From: Halopiger djelfimassiliensis
Lineage (GTDB): Archaea; Halobacteriota; Halobacteria; Halobacteriales; Natrialbaceae
NCBI RefSeq assembly: GCF_000455365.1
Contig: NZ_HG315687.1
Span: forward strand, 62,001-126,000
Length of the DNA stretch: 64,000 nucleotides
Direction of reading: 5' to 3'
The notes beneath the pieces were generated by a model. The model searched no databases. It was not told the DNA's origin and saw only the letters and a list, made by a program, of their open reading frames with translations. How positions within the stretch are numbered: position 1 is the stretch's first letter; each line of letters opens with the position of its first letter. The position numbers were made by a program, and so were the translations under genes. This document shows, piece by piece, positions 1 through 9,197 of this stretch.

Positions 1-1170
1 ATCGTCACCTGCCTCGGGATGGCGTGGGTCCTCGGAGCCAACAGCAACTCGCCGCCGTTTGCCCCGGCGATCGGCGCGAACGCGATTTCGACGATGCAGG
101 CGGCGTTCGTCGTCGGGGTACTCGCCGCCGCGGGCGCGCTCACACAGGGTGGCAGCATCTCGCGGACGATCGGTGCGGGACTGATCGACGGCGTCACGAT
201 CACGCCGCTTGCGGCCATCGCGGGACTGCTGACCGCCGCGACGTTCATGGGAATCGGGATCTACACCCGCTATCCGGTGCCGGCGGCGTTCGCGACGACG
301 GGAGCGATCGTCGGCGTCGGGCTCTCGCTGGGCGGCGATCCCGCGTTCGACACCTACCGGCGGCTCGGGACGTTCTGGGTGCTGGTCCCGATCATGTCCG
401 GCGGGCTCGCGTACCTCACGGCGACGATTCTCCGGCGGGACGACGTTCCCGAAACCGTCAGCGTCCCGCTGCTTGCGGGCGTCGTCGGCGTGATCGTCGC
501 GAACGTTCGGCTCGGCGTCATCCCCGATCCGGAGGCGACACAGGGGACGCTGGCGCGGTTTCTCGCCCGGCAGTTCGGCGGCGGGCCGGCACTCGTCGGC
601 GGCGTGGAGACCGGCGTGGTGGTCGTCACGGCCGGGTTCGGCGCGCTCTCGTACTACTGGATCCGCCGACGCGTCCGGGTCTCCGTCGAGAAGGGAATCC
701 GGTCGTTCGTGGTCGTTCTCGGTGGTATCGTCGCGTTTTCGTCGGGTGGGTCACAGGTCGGGCTCGCGACCGGACCGCTCGAGCACCTCTTCCGGGTCGA
801 GCTCGGGCTGCCGTCGATCGCCCTGTTGTCACTCGGCGCGACCGGAATCCTCGCGGGCGCGTGGATGGCCTCGCCGCGGCTCCTGCAGGCGACCTCCCGG
901 GAGTACGCCCAGCTCGGCGTGCGGCGTTCGATCGCGGCGCTCGTCCCGGGCTTTATCATCGCACAACTCGCGATCGCGCTGGGGATCCCGATCTCGGTCA
1001 ACAACATCATCCTCTCGGGGGTCATCGGCAGCGGCCTCGCGGCGGGGTCCGCCGGCGTCTCCAGACGGAAGATCGGAGTCACCGTCACCTTCTGGCTGTT
1101 GACGCTCGGGACGTCGACCCTCGTCGGCTTCGGACTCTACCGGCTGCTCGCGGCGACGATCGGCGGCTGA
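1..1170 (+). CDS. Inorganic phosphate transporter, PiT family (5' end outside window)
   Basis: The reading frame is open from the first base, so the true start lies upstream. The first in-frame ATG is at base 19. The protein is almost entirely hydrophobic with about ten membrane segments. Its first visible residues carry the PiT/Pho-4 signature (GANSNSPPFAPAIGANA), and a second PiT repeat half appears late (near ISVNNIILSGVIGSGLA). PiT permeases (PF01384) import phosphate with a cation across the cytoplasmic membrane. The visible length (389 aa) is close to full for haloarchaeal members, so only a short N-terminus is missing. It converges on the UspA gene; in haloarchaea PiT and Usp genes are often neighbours. 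Confidence 0.88.
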   Translation: MVTCLGMAWVLGANSNSPPFAPAIGANAISTMQAAFVVGVLAAAGALTQGGSISRTIGAGLIDGVTITPLAAIAGLLTAATFMGIGIYTRYPVPAAFATTGAIVGVGLSLGGDPAFDTYRRLGTFWVLVPIMSGGLAYLTATILRRDDVPETVSVPLLAGVVGVIVANVRLGVIPDPEATQGTLARFLARQFGGGPALVGGVETGVVVVTAGFGALSYYWIRRRVRVSVEKGIRSFVVVLGGIVAFSSGGSQVGLATGPLEHLFRVELGLPSIALLSLGATGILAGAWMASPRLLQATSREYAQLGVRRSIAALVPGFIIAQLAIALGIPISVNNIILSGVIGSGLAAGSAGVSRRKIGVTVTFWLLTLGTSTLVGFGLYRLLAATIGG

Positions 1171-1191
1171 GAGCCTACAGAACCCCGGTCG

Positions 1192-1629
1192 TCACTCGAG
1201 CACAGTCACCGGACCGGCGGTGCGTTCGACGACCGTCGCGGCGACGCTTCGGCCGAGAAATCGCCGTACGAGGCCCTTCGTGCTGGCGTCGTGACCGTAC
1301 ATGACGACGTGATCGATCCCCTCGTCGGTCGTATACCGCGGCACGACGGTCCCCGGTCGTCCCGCCACGGTCTCGATCCGAACCCGATCGGTCCCGCCGG
1401 CAGCGTCGACGGCCTCGAGCAAGTTCGTCGCCCGACGGCGCGCCTGTGTCGTTCGGTCCTCGCGCTCGAGCACGCCGCCCTCGCTGAGCGGCGCGTCCAG
1501 CGGCGTCACGACGGCCAGCAACGTAACTTCGGCGTCGGGAAACGTCTCGAGTGCGTATTCGAGCGCTCGGTCCTCGCTCGGGCGGCCGAGGGTCGGCACG
1601 AGGACGCGATCGGGGGCCGAAGCGACCAT
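1192..1629 (-). CDS. Universal stress protein (UspA family)
   Basis: 145 aa. The N-terminal strand RVLVPTLGRPSEDRALEYAL is the usual Usp start (hydrophobic strand, then Ser/Asp and a helix). The C-terminal part has the nucleotide-binding-like YGHDASTKGLVRRFLGRSVAATVV followed by PVTVLE, typical of this ATP-binding alpha/beta fold. The protein is cytosolic and probably dimeric. It faces the phosphate permease with 21 bp between stops. The molecular role of individual haloarchaeal Usp proteins is unknown. Confidence 0.88.
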   Translation of the reverse strand: MVASAPDRVLVPTLGRPSEDRALEYALETFPDAEVTLLAVVTPLDAPLSEGGVLEREDRTTQARRRATNLLEAVDAAGGTDRVRIETVAGRPGTVVPRYTTDEGIDHVVMYGHDASTKGLVRRFLGRSVAATVVERTAGPVTVLE

Positions 1630-2106
1630 ACGCGGACTTCGGCAGCCACCGGTATCGGTCTATCGCCCCGCAGGGGTCGGGAGACGACCGCGACCCGGCG
1701 GCGGTTGCGCCGTTGAAAGTGCTGGCGCTGGGCATCGCGGGCGTACGCGCCACGTCCCGTCCGCCGTTCGAGTACTCGGAGAACCGTGTTTGCTGCACAG
1801 CACCGTCATACCGCCGCTCGAGCCACGATCCCGAAACAGCAGCCGCGACACCGACCAGTCAGTATCCTAACGTTCTTTAGGATAGATTGCGTACCGCACG
1901 GATGCGCACGAAAGTGCGCATGAGCCGGAGTGCCTGGTTGGTGCCGCGCACTCCGGCTCGGACACACGCCCCCGCGGAGCGGGAGCAATCCACCATTGGC
2001 GTTGGCGAAATAAAGACCTGCCGACGTTCCGCCGCTCAGTCGCAACTGTCGCCGGTTCGTCGCTGGTTGCTCTCCGCCGTGTCGGGGCTTACAAACGGAG
2101 AGACAC
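1630..2106. other. Intergenic region without a convincing protein gene
   Basis: No frame here has the acidic composition of halophile proteins. The ORFs that exist are Arg/Cys-rich and overlap strong inverted repeats. The stretch holds the hairpin cluster at 1864-1985 and then the leader of the small zinc-ribbon gene. Confidence 0.6.
1864..1990 (+). ncRNA. Candidate structured RNA: four consecutive hairpins
   Basis: Four perfect stems follow each other: ATCCTAA/TTAGGAT (1864-1870 with 1877-1883); ATGCGCAC/GTGCGCAT closing a GAAA tetraloop (1902-1921); a 12-bp stem GAGCCGGAGTGC/GCACTCCGGCTC (1922-1933 with 1948-1959); and CCCGC/GCGGG (1971-1975 with 1979-1983). The GNRA-type GAAA loop exists only on the plus-strand transcript, which favours this strand. 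It could be a free small RNA or a leader structure of the zinc-ribbon gene at 2107. The first stem could instead be a protein-binding site. I do not recognise a known RNA family. Confidence 0.35.
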
Positions 2107-2280
2107 ATGGTTTCGAGCATCACACTTCACTGCGACTGTGGTACAGACGTCCGTGTCGCGACGACGGACAACACGGCAAGGTGTTCCGACTGCGGGACGA
2201 CGTTCGCGCTCTCGTTCGTCGAAGACCCCGACCATGCACCCAGCACTCGTCACGGCACTCGAACGAATCGCGGCCCGTGA
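2107..2280 (+). CDS. Small zinc-ribbon protein (57 aa)
   Basis: MVSSITLHCDCGTDVRVATT and then CSDCG give a CxC...CxxC knuckle arrangement of a one-zinc ribbon, as in many haloarchaeal micro-proteins. A GGAG Shine-Dalgarno lies about 6 nt before the ATG. The reading frame ends at TGA 2280, inside the next gene: the two genes overlap by 47 nt in different frames. The function is unknown. Co-transcription with the HalOD1 gene suggests a shared regulatory role (inference). Confidence 0.6.
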   Translation: MVSSITLHCDCGTDVRVATTDNTARCSDCGTTFALSFVEDPDHAPSTRHGTRTNRGP

Positions 2281-2452
2281 AGGCCGCGATCCGACGGCCC
2301 TGCCGCCGCTGTACGAGGCCGTCGATCCCGACGCAGTGACCGCCGTCCTCGAGTCGAACCCGGGGGTCACTGTCCGGTTCGCCTATGCCGGCTACCGCGT
2401 CGTGATCGGCCCCGGGCCTGACGAGATCGGAGTGATCGACGCGGGAGAGTGA
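2234..2452 (+). CDS. HalOD1 output-domain protein
   Basis: 72 aa starting MHPALVTALERIAAREGRDP. It has the HalOD1 pattern: an N-terminal helix, then PLYEAVDPDAVTAVLES, a central segment and a C-terminal beta hairpin (TVRFAYAGYRVVIG). HalOD1 domains are haloarchaeal output modules found alone or attached to response regulators; their target is not known. The frame opens further upstream, but that extension is Arg/Ser-rich and is the shadow of the zinc-ribbon gene, so ATG 2234 is chosen. Translation is probably coupled to the overlapping upstream gene. Confidence 0.75.
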   Translation: MHPALVTALERIAAREGRDPTALPPLYEAVDPDAVTAVLESNPGVTVRFAYAGYRVVIGPGPDEIGVIDAGE

Positions 2453-2469
2453 CGGGGCACTGATCGGCT

Positions 2470-2490
2470 ACCGCGGGGTTCCGCGGTTTT
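2470..2490 (+). terminator. Hairpin plus T-run after the HalOD1 gene
   Basis: The perfect 7-bp stem ACCGCGG/CCGCGGT with loop GGTT is followed directly by TTT, 18 nt after the HalOD1 stop codon. Archaeal termination depends mainly on the T-run, so the hairpin itself may be incidental. Confidence 0.4.
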
Positions 2491-2836
2491 GGTTCGGCCC
2501 CGCTACGCTCGCCGCGCTCGAGCGCGGCGCAGCCGTCGGCTCTCGAGTCCTGCGATCCTGATACCGGCCGCGTGGTGGCGTCGAGCACGTGCGACGCTAC
2601 CCGCAAACCGAGATCGGTCTCGAGGGACACTTCCGTTCCAAGCGTCGAACTGGGGCGCTGCTGTCCTGCCGTGTGCCGTGGCCCGACTCGTGAGCCGACA
2701 GCCGCTGCCCTTCCGGACGATCCGGATCGTCCGCTCCCGCGTTGAACGCCGTATCGTCGCCGCGGGTAACGGCGTTCGCGTCGATCGCGAGGCCACGCGA
2801 CTCGGAGCAGGGCCGAACGGAGGACGTGAGACGACA

Positions 2837-2842
2837 GTTTAA
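2837..2842 (+). promoter_or_regulatory. TATA box of hel308-cgi121
   Basis: TTTAAA lies 27-32 nt before the hel308 ATG. This is the distance expected for a leaderless haloarchaeal transcript and it supports the chosen start. Confidence 0.6.
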
Positions 2843-2868
2843 ACCGCAGGACGCGCCAACTGCGGGTA

Positions 2869-5208
2869 ATGAATATCGAGGAGCTGACGGGGCTCCCGCC
2901 CGGTGCCGCCGATCACTTCCGGAGCGAGGGCATCGAGGAACTGTACCCGCCACAGGCCGAGACGGTCGAGGCCGGCGCGACCGACGGCGAGAACCTCGTC
3001 GCCGCGGTGCCCACCGCAAGCGGGAAGACGATGATCGCCGCGCTCTCGATGCTGTCGGCGATCGAACGCGGCGGGAAGGCGCTGTACATCGTTCCCCTGC
3101 GAGCGCTCGCCAGCGAGAAAAAGGACGAGTTCGAGGCCTACGAGGAGTTCGGCGTCACGGTCGGCGTGACGACAGGCAACTACGAGAGCACGGACGACTG
3201 GCTCGCCACGAAAGACATCATCGTCGCCACCAGCGAGAAAGTCGACTCGCTCGTTCGCAACGGGGCCGACTGGCTCTCGGATCTCACCTGCGTCGTCAGC
3301 GACGAGGTTCACCTCATCGACGATCGGAACCGGGGACCCACGCTCGAGGTCACGCTCGCGAAGCTCCGCCAGCTCAACCCCAGCCTCCAGGTGGTCGCGC
3401 TCTCGGCGACGGTCGGCAACGCCGACGAAATCGCCGACTGGCTCGACGCCTCGCTCGTGGATACCGACTGGCGGCCGATCGACCTCCGAATGGGCGTCCA
3501 CTACGGCAACGCCTTGCACTTCGACGACGGCTCGACCAGCGAAGTGCCCGTGGAGGGCTCGGAGAAACAGGAGGCCGCGCTCGTTCGCGACATCCTTCAG
3601 GAAGGCGGGTCGTCGCTCGTGTTCGTCAACTCCCGGCGCAACGCCGAGGCCGCCGCCCGACGGCTGGGCGGGGTCTCGAGGCACGAACTCACCGCCGACG
3701 AACGCGCCGCGTTGGCGGACCTCGCCGCAGAGATCCGGGAGGTCAGCGACTCCGAGACGAGCGACGACCTCGCTGACTGCGTCGAACGGGGGGCGGCATT
3801 CCACCACGCGGGGCTGGCGAGCGAACACCGCTCGATCGTCGAGGACGCCTTCCGCGACCGGCTGCTGAAGGTGATTTCGGCGACGCCGACGCTGGCGGCC
3901 GGCGTGAACACCCCCGCCCGCCGCGTCATCGTTCGCGACTGGCGGCGGTTCGACCCCAGCGCGGGCGGGATGGCCCCGCTTGACGTTCTCGAGATACATC
4001 AGATGATGGGGCGTGCAGGTCGGCCGGGACTGGACCCCTACGGCGAGGCGGTCCTGCTCGCGAACAGTCACGACGAGCACGAAGAGCTGTTCGACCGGTA
4101 CGTCTGGGCCGATCCCGAACCGGTCCGCTCGAAGCTGGCGGCCGAACCCGCCCTCCGGACGCACGTGCTCGCGACGATCGCCTCCGGGTTCGCCCGTACC
4201 CGCGATGAACTGCTCGAGTTCCTCGCGGAAACGCTGTACGCGAGCCAGTCGACCGAGGCGGGCCGGCTCGAGGCCGTGACCGACGACGTGCTGTCGTACC
4301 TCGAGCGCAACGACTTCATCGAGCGTGACGGTGGCGGTGCCGACGACGCCGACGGGGCGTTCACCTCCGCGGCCGACCTCGCCGACGGCGGGCGGGACGA
4401 GGACCTCGCGGCGACCGATCTCGGCCACACCGTCTCGCGGCTCTACCTCGATCCGATGAGCGCCGCCGAGATCGTCCACGGGTTAGAAAGCGCCGACGAG
4501 CGGCCGACCCCGCTCGGCCTCTACCAGCTCGTCTCGCGGACGCCGGACATGTATGAACTCTACCTGCGCTCGGGCGAGGACGAGACGTTCGGCGAACTCT
4601 TCTTCGAACGCGAGGGGGAGCTGTTGGGCGACGCCCCGAGCGAGTTCGAGGAGAACCGGTTCGAGGACTGGCTGGCCGCCCTGAAGACGGGGAGACTGCT
4701 CGAGGACTGGGCCGAGGAAGACGACGAGGACACGATCACAGAGCGGTACAAGATCGGTCCCGGCGACCTCCGCGGGAAGGTCGACACCGCCGAGTGGCTG
4801 CTCGGCGCGGCCGAGTCGCTTGCCCACGAGATCGACAGCGAGTGGACCGTCGCGGTCCGGGAGGCTCGCGCCCGCGTCGAACACGGCGTGAGCGAGGAAC
4901 TGCTCGAACTCGTCTCGGTCGGCGGCGTCGGCCGCAAGCGCGCCCGCCGGCTCTACGAACGGGGGATCGAGTCGCCGGCCGATCTCCGGACCGCGGACAA
5001 GGCCGTCGTCCTCGACGCCCTGAAGGGGGCGAAGACGGCAGAGAACATCCTCGAGAACGCCGGCCGCGAGGATCCCTCGATGGACGGCGTCGATCCCGCC
5101 GGCGGAGACGGGACGGCGGACACGGAAACGGCAACGCCCGACACGGGACGGGACGACGGCGACGACGAAGCGACGGCCGACAGCCAGTCGAGTCTGGGTG
5201 ATTTCTAA
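2869..5208 (+). CDS. hel308: ATP-dependent DNA helicase Hel308
   Basis: 779 aa, superfamily 2, Ski2-like. Visible motifs: Q-motif region near LYPPQ, Walker A PTASGKT (48-54), DEVH box (145-148), SAT motif, and motif [11 protein letters not shown] (378-386). A winged-helix/ratchet region follows. A helix-hairpin-helix ([20 protein letters not shown]) lies near residues 680-705, and a low-complexity acidic tail after about 735. Hel308 unwinds lagging strands at stalled replication forks with 3'-5' polarity and interacts with recombination factors. Its TAA stop overlaps the ATG of cgi121 by one base, so the two are co-translated. Confidence 0.96.
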   Translation: MNIEELTGLPPGAADHFRSEGIEELYPPQAETVEAGATDGENLVAAVPTASGKTMIAALSMLSAIERGGKALYIVPLRALASEKKDEFEAYEEFGVTVGVTTGNYESTDDWLATKDIIVATSEKVDSLVRNGADWLSDLTCVVSDEVHLIDDRNRGPTLEVTLAKLRQLNPSLQVVALSATVGNADEIADWLDASLVDTDWRPIDLRMGVHYGNALHFDDGSTSEVPVEGSEKQEAALVRDILQEGGSSLVFVNSRRNAEAAARRLGGVSRHELTADERAALADLAAEIREVSDSETSDDLADCVERGAAFHHAGLASEHRSIVEDAFRDRLLKVISATPTLAAGVNTPARRVIVRDWRRFDPSAGGMAPLDVLEIHQMMGRAGRPGLDPYGEAVLLANSHDEHEELFDRYVWADPEPVRSKLAAEPALRTHVLATIASGFARTRDELLEFLAETLYASQSTEAGRLEAVTDDVLSYLERNDFIERDGGGADDADGAFTSAADLADGGRDEDLAATDLGHTVSRLYLDPMSAAEIVHGLESADERPTPLGLYQLVSRTPDMYELYLRSGEDETFGELFFEREGELLGDAPSEFEENRFEDWLAALKTGRLLEDWAEEDDEDTITERYKIGPGDLRGKVDTAEWLLGAAESLAHEIDSEWTVAVREARARVEHGVSEELLELVSVGGVGRKRARRLYERGIESPADLRTADKAVVLDALKGAKTAENILENAGREDPSMDGVDPAGGDGTADTETATPDTGRDDGDDEATADSQSSLGDF

Positions 5209-5717
5209 TGCAGGTGTTCGAGTGCCGACTCGCGGTCGACGACCTCGACGCGTTCGTCGCCGAGCTGGGCGAAATCGGGGACCGAACCGACACGACGATT
5301 CAGGCGTTCGACGCCCGCTACGTCGCCGATCGACGCCACCTCGAGCGGGCCGTCGAACTGGCCGATCGGGCCATCGAGCGCGGCGAAAACGTCGCTCGAG
5401 ACCGCGGCGTCGAGATCCTGCTGTACGCCGCCGGCCGGCGGCAGATCGACCGCGCCCTCGAGATGGGCGTCACCGAAGGCGAGACCCGGGCCGTTGTGCT
5501 GGTCGCCGCCGAGGGCGAAAGCGGCGACGAGCCTGCTGCTCTCGAGGCGCTCGCGGATCGTGACGCGGTCGTCGCGAGGGAACCGACCCTCGAATCCGTC
5601 GACGAGGAAACCCTGTGTGAGTTCTTCGAGATCACCGACGCGGAGCGAGCGGCGACCGACGCTCCCCTCGGGGCGCTGGTTCGCGAACGGGTCGCCCTGC
5701 TCGAGGTCGAGAAGTAA
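5208..5717 (+). CDS. cgi121: KEOPS complex subunit Cgi121
   Basis: 169 aa. It has the Cgi121/TPRKB pattern, with EILLYAAGRRQIDRALEMGV as the core helix that binds Bud32 and the tRNA CCA end. KEOPS makes the universal t6A modification at position 37 of ANN-decoding tRNAs; Cgi121 recruits the tRNA. It overlaps the end of hel308 by one base (TAATG), which implies coupled translation of a DNA-repair helicase and a tRNA-modification subunit. A short T-rich stretch follows the stop. Confidence 0.9.
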   Translation: MQVFECRLAVDDLDAFVAELGEIGDRTDTTIQAFDARYVADRRHLERAVELADRAIERGENVARDRGVEILLYAAGRRQIDRALEMGVTEGETRAVVLVAAEGESGDEPAALEALADRDAVVAREPTLESVDEETLCEFFEITDAERAATDAPLGALVRERVALLEVEK

Positions 5718-5829
5718 TCAATAACTCTGACATTTCACAGTCGTTTTGGTCGGCGTCGTTTAGTATTCTCGGGGAACACGCCCGTGAGACCGCATATCCG
5801 CATCGACGAATAGAATCGGAAGACAACAG

Positions 5830-5838
5830 CTATAGTAG
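5830..5838 (+). promoter_or_regulatory. TATA-like box deciding the start of the LEA-type gene
   Basis: CTATAGTAG abuts an ATG at 5839 but lies 25-33 nt before the next in-frame ATG (5863). A leaderless transcript would therefore start at about 5863, so I use the second ATG. Confidence 0.45.
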
Positions 5839-5862
5839 ATGTCGGCGACTGCACGCGAGTGT

Positions 5863-6978
5863 ATGTACAGGAAGGTGACGACGGTCTGCCTCGCGGTCGG
5901 CGTCGGACTCATCGTCACGGTCGGAGGACTCTTCGCGGTCGGCGTGCTCGGGATTCCCGACGCCGGACTCGAGGACAACTCGTGGGGAGCAGTCTCCGAC
6001 GAGGAGATCGAAGTGATCACGACGGTCTGGCTCGACAACCCGAATCCCGGACTCGAACCGGACGAGTTGACCGTCGAGTACGCGCTGGCGATGAACGGCG
6101 TCGACCTCGCCGATGGGTCGGCCGCCGACGTGGCGGTGCCGTCTGGGAACACTACGACCGAACTCCGGACCGACCTTCGCTACGATCGGCTGCCGGCGTG
6201 GTGGGTCTCGCACGTTCGGAACGGCGAAGTGAGCGACCTGCAGGTCGGCGTAACGGCTCACGCCGCCCTCGGGCCGCTCGAGGGATCGCCGTCGCACACC
6301 TATGAGGACGACAAACGGACCGAACTCGAGCCGATGATCGCGGACGCGGTTGCGGGACAGGAGGGCGAACACTCGCTCTCGCCGGTGAGCCTCGGCTCCG
6401 GGCCACAGCGCCAGCTGGTCGAGCCGACGGTCGAGATCCGTGAGACGGAAGCGGAGTGGGGGACGGTCACCGACGAGCGGACCGAACTCCACCTGAGCGT
6501 CGACGTTCATAATCCGAACGCGTATCCGTTGCCAACGCCGGCGCTGACCGGGGAGATGGAGTTCAACAACCGATCCGTCGCCGAGTGGAAAGCGACCGAG
6601 GTCGAACTGCTGGATGGCACTTACGACGAAACGATTCCGCCCCAGAGGAGCCGGGAGATCACGTTCGTCGTCGTCCTGGACAACGACGACGTCGTCGACT
6701 GGTTCGCGACGCACGTCGACAACGAGGAGGTGACCGACGCCGAAGTGCGTGCCCAGTTCGCGATGAACGTCAACGGCGAGACGGTGACGATCCCCGAAGA
6801 CGAGGCGGCGATCAACTGCGAGTACGATCTGCGGACCGACATCTTCGTCGACCAGTCGGCCGGGCTGGACCGAAACAGCTGTGAGATCGTTCCGTGGGCA
6901 AGTCCCGACGACGAGGCGTTCGAGGAACTCGGCGCAACGCTCGAGGTACCCGTCGACGATCCGCCGTCGATCGACTAG
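5863..6978 (+). CDS. Membrane-anchored protein with two LEA14/WHy-type domains
   Basis: 371 aa. An N-terminal hydrophobic anchor (about residues 3-25) is followed by two successive LEA type 2 / WHy-like beta-sandwich domains. Each is recognisable by an xxLDNPNPxxL or VDVHNPNAYPLP motif, about residues 45-175 and 195-360. Such domains occur in haloarchaeal extracytoplasmic proteins; a stress or cell-surface role is guessed, not shown. The start at 5863 is preferred over 5839 because of the TATA position and because it puts the anchor at the N-terminus. Confidence 0.75.
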   Translation: MYRKVTTVCLAVGVGLIVTVGGLFAVGVLGIPDAGLEDNSWGAVSDEEIEVITTVWLDNPNPGLEPDELTVEYALAMNGVDLADGSAADVAVPSGNTTTELRTDLRYDRLPAWWVSHVRNGEVSDLQVGVTAHAALGPLEGSPSHTYEDDKRTELEPMIADAVAGQEGEHSLSPVSLGSGPQRQLVEPTVEIRETEAEWGTVTDERTELHLSVDVHNPNAYPLPTPALTGEMEFNNRSVAEWKATEVELLDGTYDETIPPQRSREITFVVVLDNDDVVDWFATHVDNEEVTDAEVRAQFAMNVNGETVTIPEDEAAINCEYDLRTDIFVDQSAGLDRNSCEIVPWASPDDEAFEELGATLEVPVDDPPSID

Positions 6979-7036
6979 GGGACCGCCGGCTCCGGGTCGT
7001 CGCTACCCTCTTGTGTAGTTACGTGATAGCTCGCGT

Positions 7037-8425
7037 ATGGCCACGCTCGAGGACCCCATCGAGATCGGCGGCGTCACGGTTCCAAATCGGCTCTACCGCG
7101 CGCCGTTGCTCGAGTGTGCCGGCAACGGGCCGGGCGCGGTCGACACCCTGATCGACGACCTCGAACCGGCCGCGGAATCGGGCGTCGGCCTCGTCTGTCA
7201 GGGCGCGACGATCGTCCGCGGCGACGGCGGCTGTGCCGCGCCGGGGATGACCCGCGTCCACGACCCCGATTTCGTAGCGCGGCTGTCACGGCTGACCGAC
7301 CGGATTCACGACCACGGCAGCCGGATCTTCGTTCAGCTCGAGCACGGCGGGCTGCGGAGCATGGAAACCTGGCACGCCGAGTACCGGCGCGAGAACCCGG
7401 ATATCGAGCAACTCGCGGTGTCGACGCCGCCGTGGCAGTTGCGGCTGCTGGATCGACTGGGATTTCTCAAGTACGATCCGCACGTCCTTTCGACCGACGA
7501 GGTGTACGATCTGGCGGCCGATTTCGGCCGCGCCGCCGCCTCCGCGGTCGCGGCCGGCTACGACGGCATCCACCTTGCGGGGGCGAACATGGGGATCGTC
7601 CAGCAGTTTCTCTCACCGTTTTACAATCGGCGTGAGGACGAGTTCGGCGGCTCGCCCGAGGCCCGCCTCGAGTTTCTCGCCGTCGTCCACGACGAGATCC
7701 GCGACCGCGCCGGGGACGTTCCCTTGCTGACCAAAGTGCCGGCGGAGACGCCCGCGCCGCCGTCCCCGATCGTCCGGCGGAAGCTCTCGCTGGACGACGG
7801 CGTCGGGATCGCCTGTCGGCTCGAGAAAATCGGTTACGATGCGGTTGTCCCGGTTCGGACATCGGTCGTCTGGGATATGAGTATCGTCCGCGGTGAGTAC
7901 CCCCGGCGTGCGTGGGAGAACGAACGGTTGCGCGAGGAGTACGACGCGGCATTCGGCAGTCCGGTCAGGCGACGACTCGTCAGCCTGGCCAACCGCATCC
8001 AGTCGCTCCAGTACGACTTCGAGCCAGCATGGAACGCCGACTTCTGTCGGCGGGTCCGCGACCGGGTGTCGATCCCCGTCCTCGCGGAAGGCGGCATCCG
8101 CGAGCGAGCGCAGATGGATCGCCTGCTCGGCACGGACGACGGCGACTGCGACGGCGGTGCTGCCGACGCGGCCTGTGATATGGTCGGGCTGGCCAGACCC
8201 TTCTACGCCGAGCCGCGGCTAGGGGCGCGACTGCTCAAAGGAGAGAGTGCCGAAGTCGACGCTCGAGGTCGAGACGGGACGAATCCGAGCGTCCTCTGTG
8301 AGAGCTGTAACAACTGTACCGTTCCGCAGGTGACGGGCGCGCCCGGAATCTGTCGAACCCCCGACGTGCTTCGCGAGCGGGGCGAACTCGAGCGCAAGGG
8401 TGCATACGACCGGTCCGAATCGTAG
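7037..8425 (+). CDS. NADH:flavin oxidoreductase, old yellow enzyme family
   Basis: 462 aa. An FMN-binding TIM barrel begins at IGGVTVPNRLYRAPLL. Active-site-like segments include FVQLEHGGLRS, GYDGIHLAGANMGIVQQFLSP and PVLAEGGIRE. The C-terminus has a cysteine cluster C421-x2-C424-x2-C427-x11-C439, as in the 4Fe-4S 2,4-dienoyl-CoA reductase/trimethylamine dehydrogenase branch. The usual HGAH-type motif is replaced by GANMGI, and the C-terminal NAD(P)/FAD module of that branch is absent, so electrons must come from a partner. The substrate is unknown. Confidence 0.85.
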   Translation: MATLEDPIEIGGVTVPNRLYRAPLLECAGNGPGAVDTLIDDLEPAAESGVGLVCQGATIVRGDGGCAAPGMTRVHDPDFVARLSRLTDRIHDHGSRIFVQLEHGGLRSMETWHAEYRRENPDIEQLAVSTPPWQLRLLDRLGFLKYDPHVLSTDEVYDLAADFGRAAASAVAAGYDGIHLAGANMGIVQQFLSPFYNRREDEFGGSPEARLEFLAVVHDEIRDRAGDVPLLTKVPAETPAPPSPIVRRKLSLDDGVGIACRLEKIGYDAVVPVRTSVVWDMSIVRGEYPRRAWENERLREEYDAAFGSPVRRRLVSLANRIQSLQYDFEPAWNADFCRRVRDRVSIPVLAEGGIRERAQMDRLLGTDDGDCDGGAADAACDMVGLARPFYAEPRLGARLLKGESAEVDARGRDGTNPSVLCESCNNCTVPQVTGAPGICRTPDVLRERGELERKGAYDRSES

Positions 8426-8436
8426 CGGCAGCCGAT

Positions 8437-9138
8437 TCAACCGCTGACGGTTCCGTTGGTCAGTTCCTCGAGCGTGCCTTCGACCGTGTAATCGGGCGCT
8501 TCGACGCGGAACTGCGAGTCCGTCGACCCTGCATAGTGTAACTGGAGGGTGTACGAGCCGTCATCCTGAATCGGTGCCACTTCGACGCGGTTCTCCTCGA
8601 GTTGCTCGAGGAGGACCATCTCGCCGGCGTACTCGGAATCGGTCGTGCCGTCGATCTTGTACAGTTCCCATTCGGCGTCAATAGCCGAACCCTCGAGCGG
8701 GTAGCCCCCGTTGATCCATCCACCGAGGCCCTCATTGATCGCGTACGTGTGTTCGTATCCCGCATCGATCAGGGCGGCGGCGCGCTGAGACGACAGGTGA
8801 TGTGGACACCCGCAGTAGGTGACGATCCGGGTATCGGTCGACCACTCCTCGACCGGATCGTCGTCGACGCTGCCAGCGTCTTTCGCCGGCGAGAAGACAG
8901 CGCCTTCGATCCGCCGTTCCTGATACTGGGTCCGAGTGCGCGCGTCGGCGAACTTCGCCTCGTCGTTTTTGTACCACTCGTAGGCGTCATCGACCGGGAC
9001 GAGCGGAACGTCGGTCCCGTTGGTCGTCGTCGTCTCGTAGTCGAACTCGTTTGCGGGCGTGCCGTTGTCACCGAGACATCCGGCGACGGCTCCGAAGGCC
9101 GCCGCTCCCCCGACAGCAAGAACCGTCCGTCGATTCAT
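8437..9138 (-). CDS. Secreted rhodanese-like lipoprotein
   Basis: 233 aa. The N-terminus MNRRTVLAVGGAAAFGAVAG ends in a lipobox with Cys21 and has a twin-Arg start, so it is probably Tat-exported and lipid-anchored outside the membrane. Residues about 45-140 form a rhodanese domain (ADARTRTQYQERRIEGAVF, active-site loop YCGCPHHLSSQRA with Cys109 and Cys111). The C-terminal 90 residues form a beta-rich domain of unknown role. Sulfur transfer or single-domain redox activity is possible. Convergent with the upstream oxidoreductase gene (11 bp between stops). Confidence 0.85.
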   Translation of the reverse strand: MNRRTVLAVGGAAAFGAVAGCLGDNGTPANEFDYETTTTNGTDVPLVPVDDAYEWYKNDEAKFADARTRTQYQERRIEGAVFSPAKDAGSVDDDPVEEWSTDTRIVTYCGCPHHLSSQRAAALIDAGYEHTYAINEGLGGWINGGYPLEGSAIDAEWELYKIDGTTDSEYAGEMVLLEQLEENRVEVAPIQDDGSYTLQLHYAGSTDSQFRVEAPDYTVEGTLEELTNGTVSG

Positions 9139-9197
9139 ACCAGTCCTCTAGCAACGAGGGGGAGAAAGGGTTTCTGGTGACACCACCGTTACCGGTG

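Larger units (their letters stand above)
2453..2868. other. Intergenic region upstream of hel308
   Basis: Contains a terminator-like hairpin (2470-2490), a 20-bp perfect palindrome (2510-2529) and the hel308 TATA box (2837-2842). No supported gene: the ORFs crossing it are Arg-rich and unlike halophile proteins. Confidence 0.6.

Noticed and set aside
1806-2123. 105-codon minus-strand frame in the uspA/zinc-ribbon spacer
   Set aside because: Arg/Cys-rich, runs across strong hairpins, and has no promoter or family match.
2839-4479. 546-codon open frame antisense to hel308
   Set aside because: Shadow of a GC-rich gene: no family resemblance, and hel308 itself has all helicase motifs.
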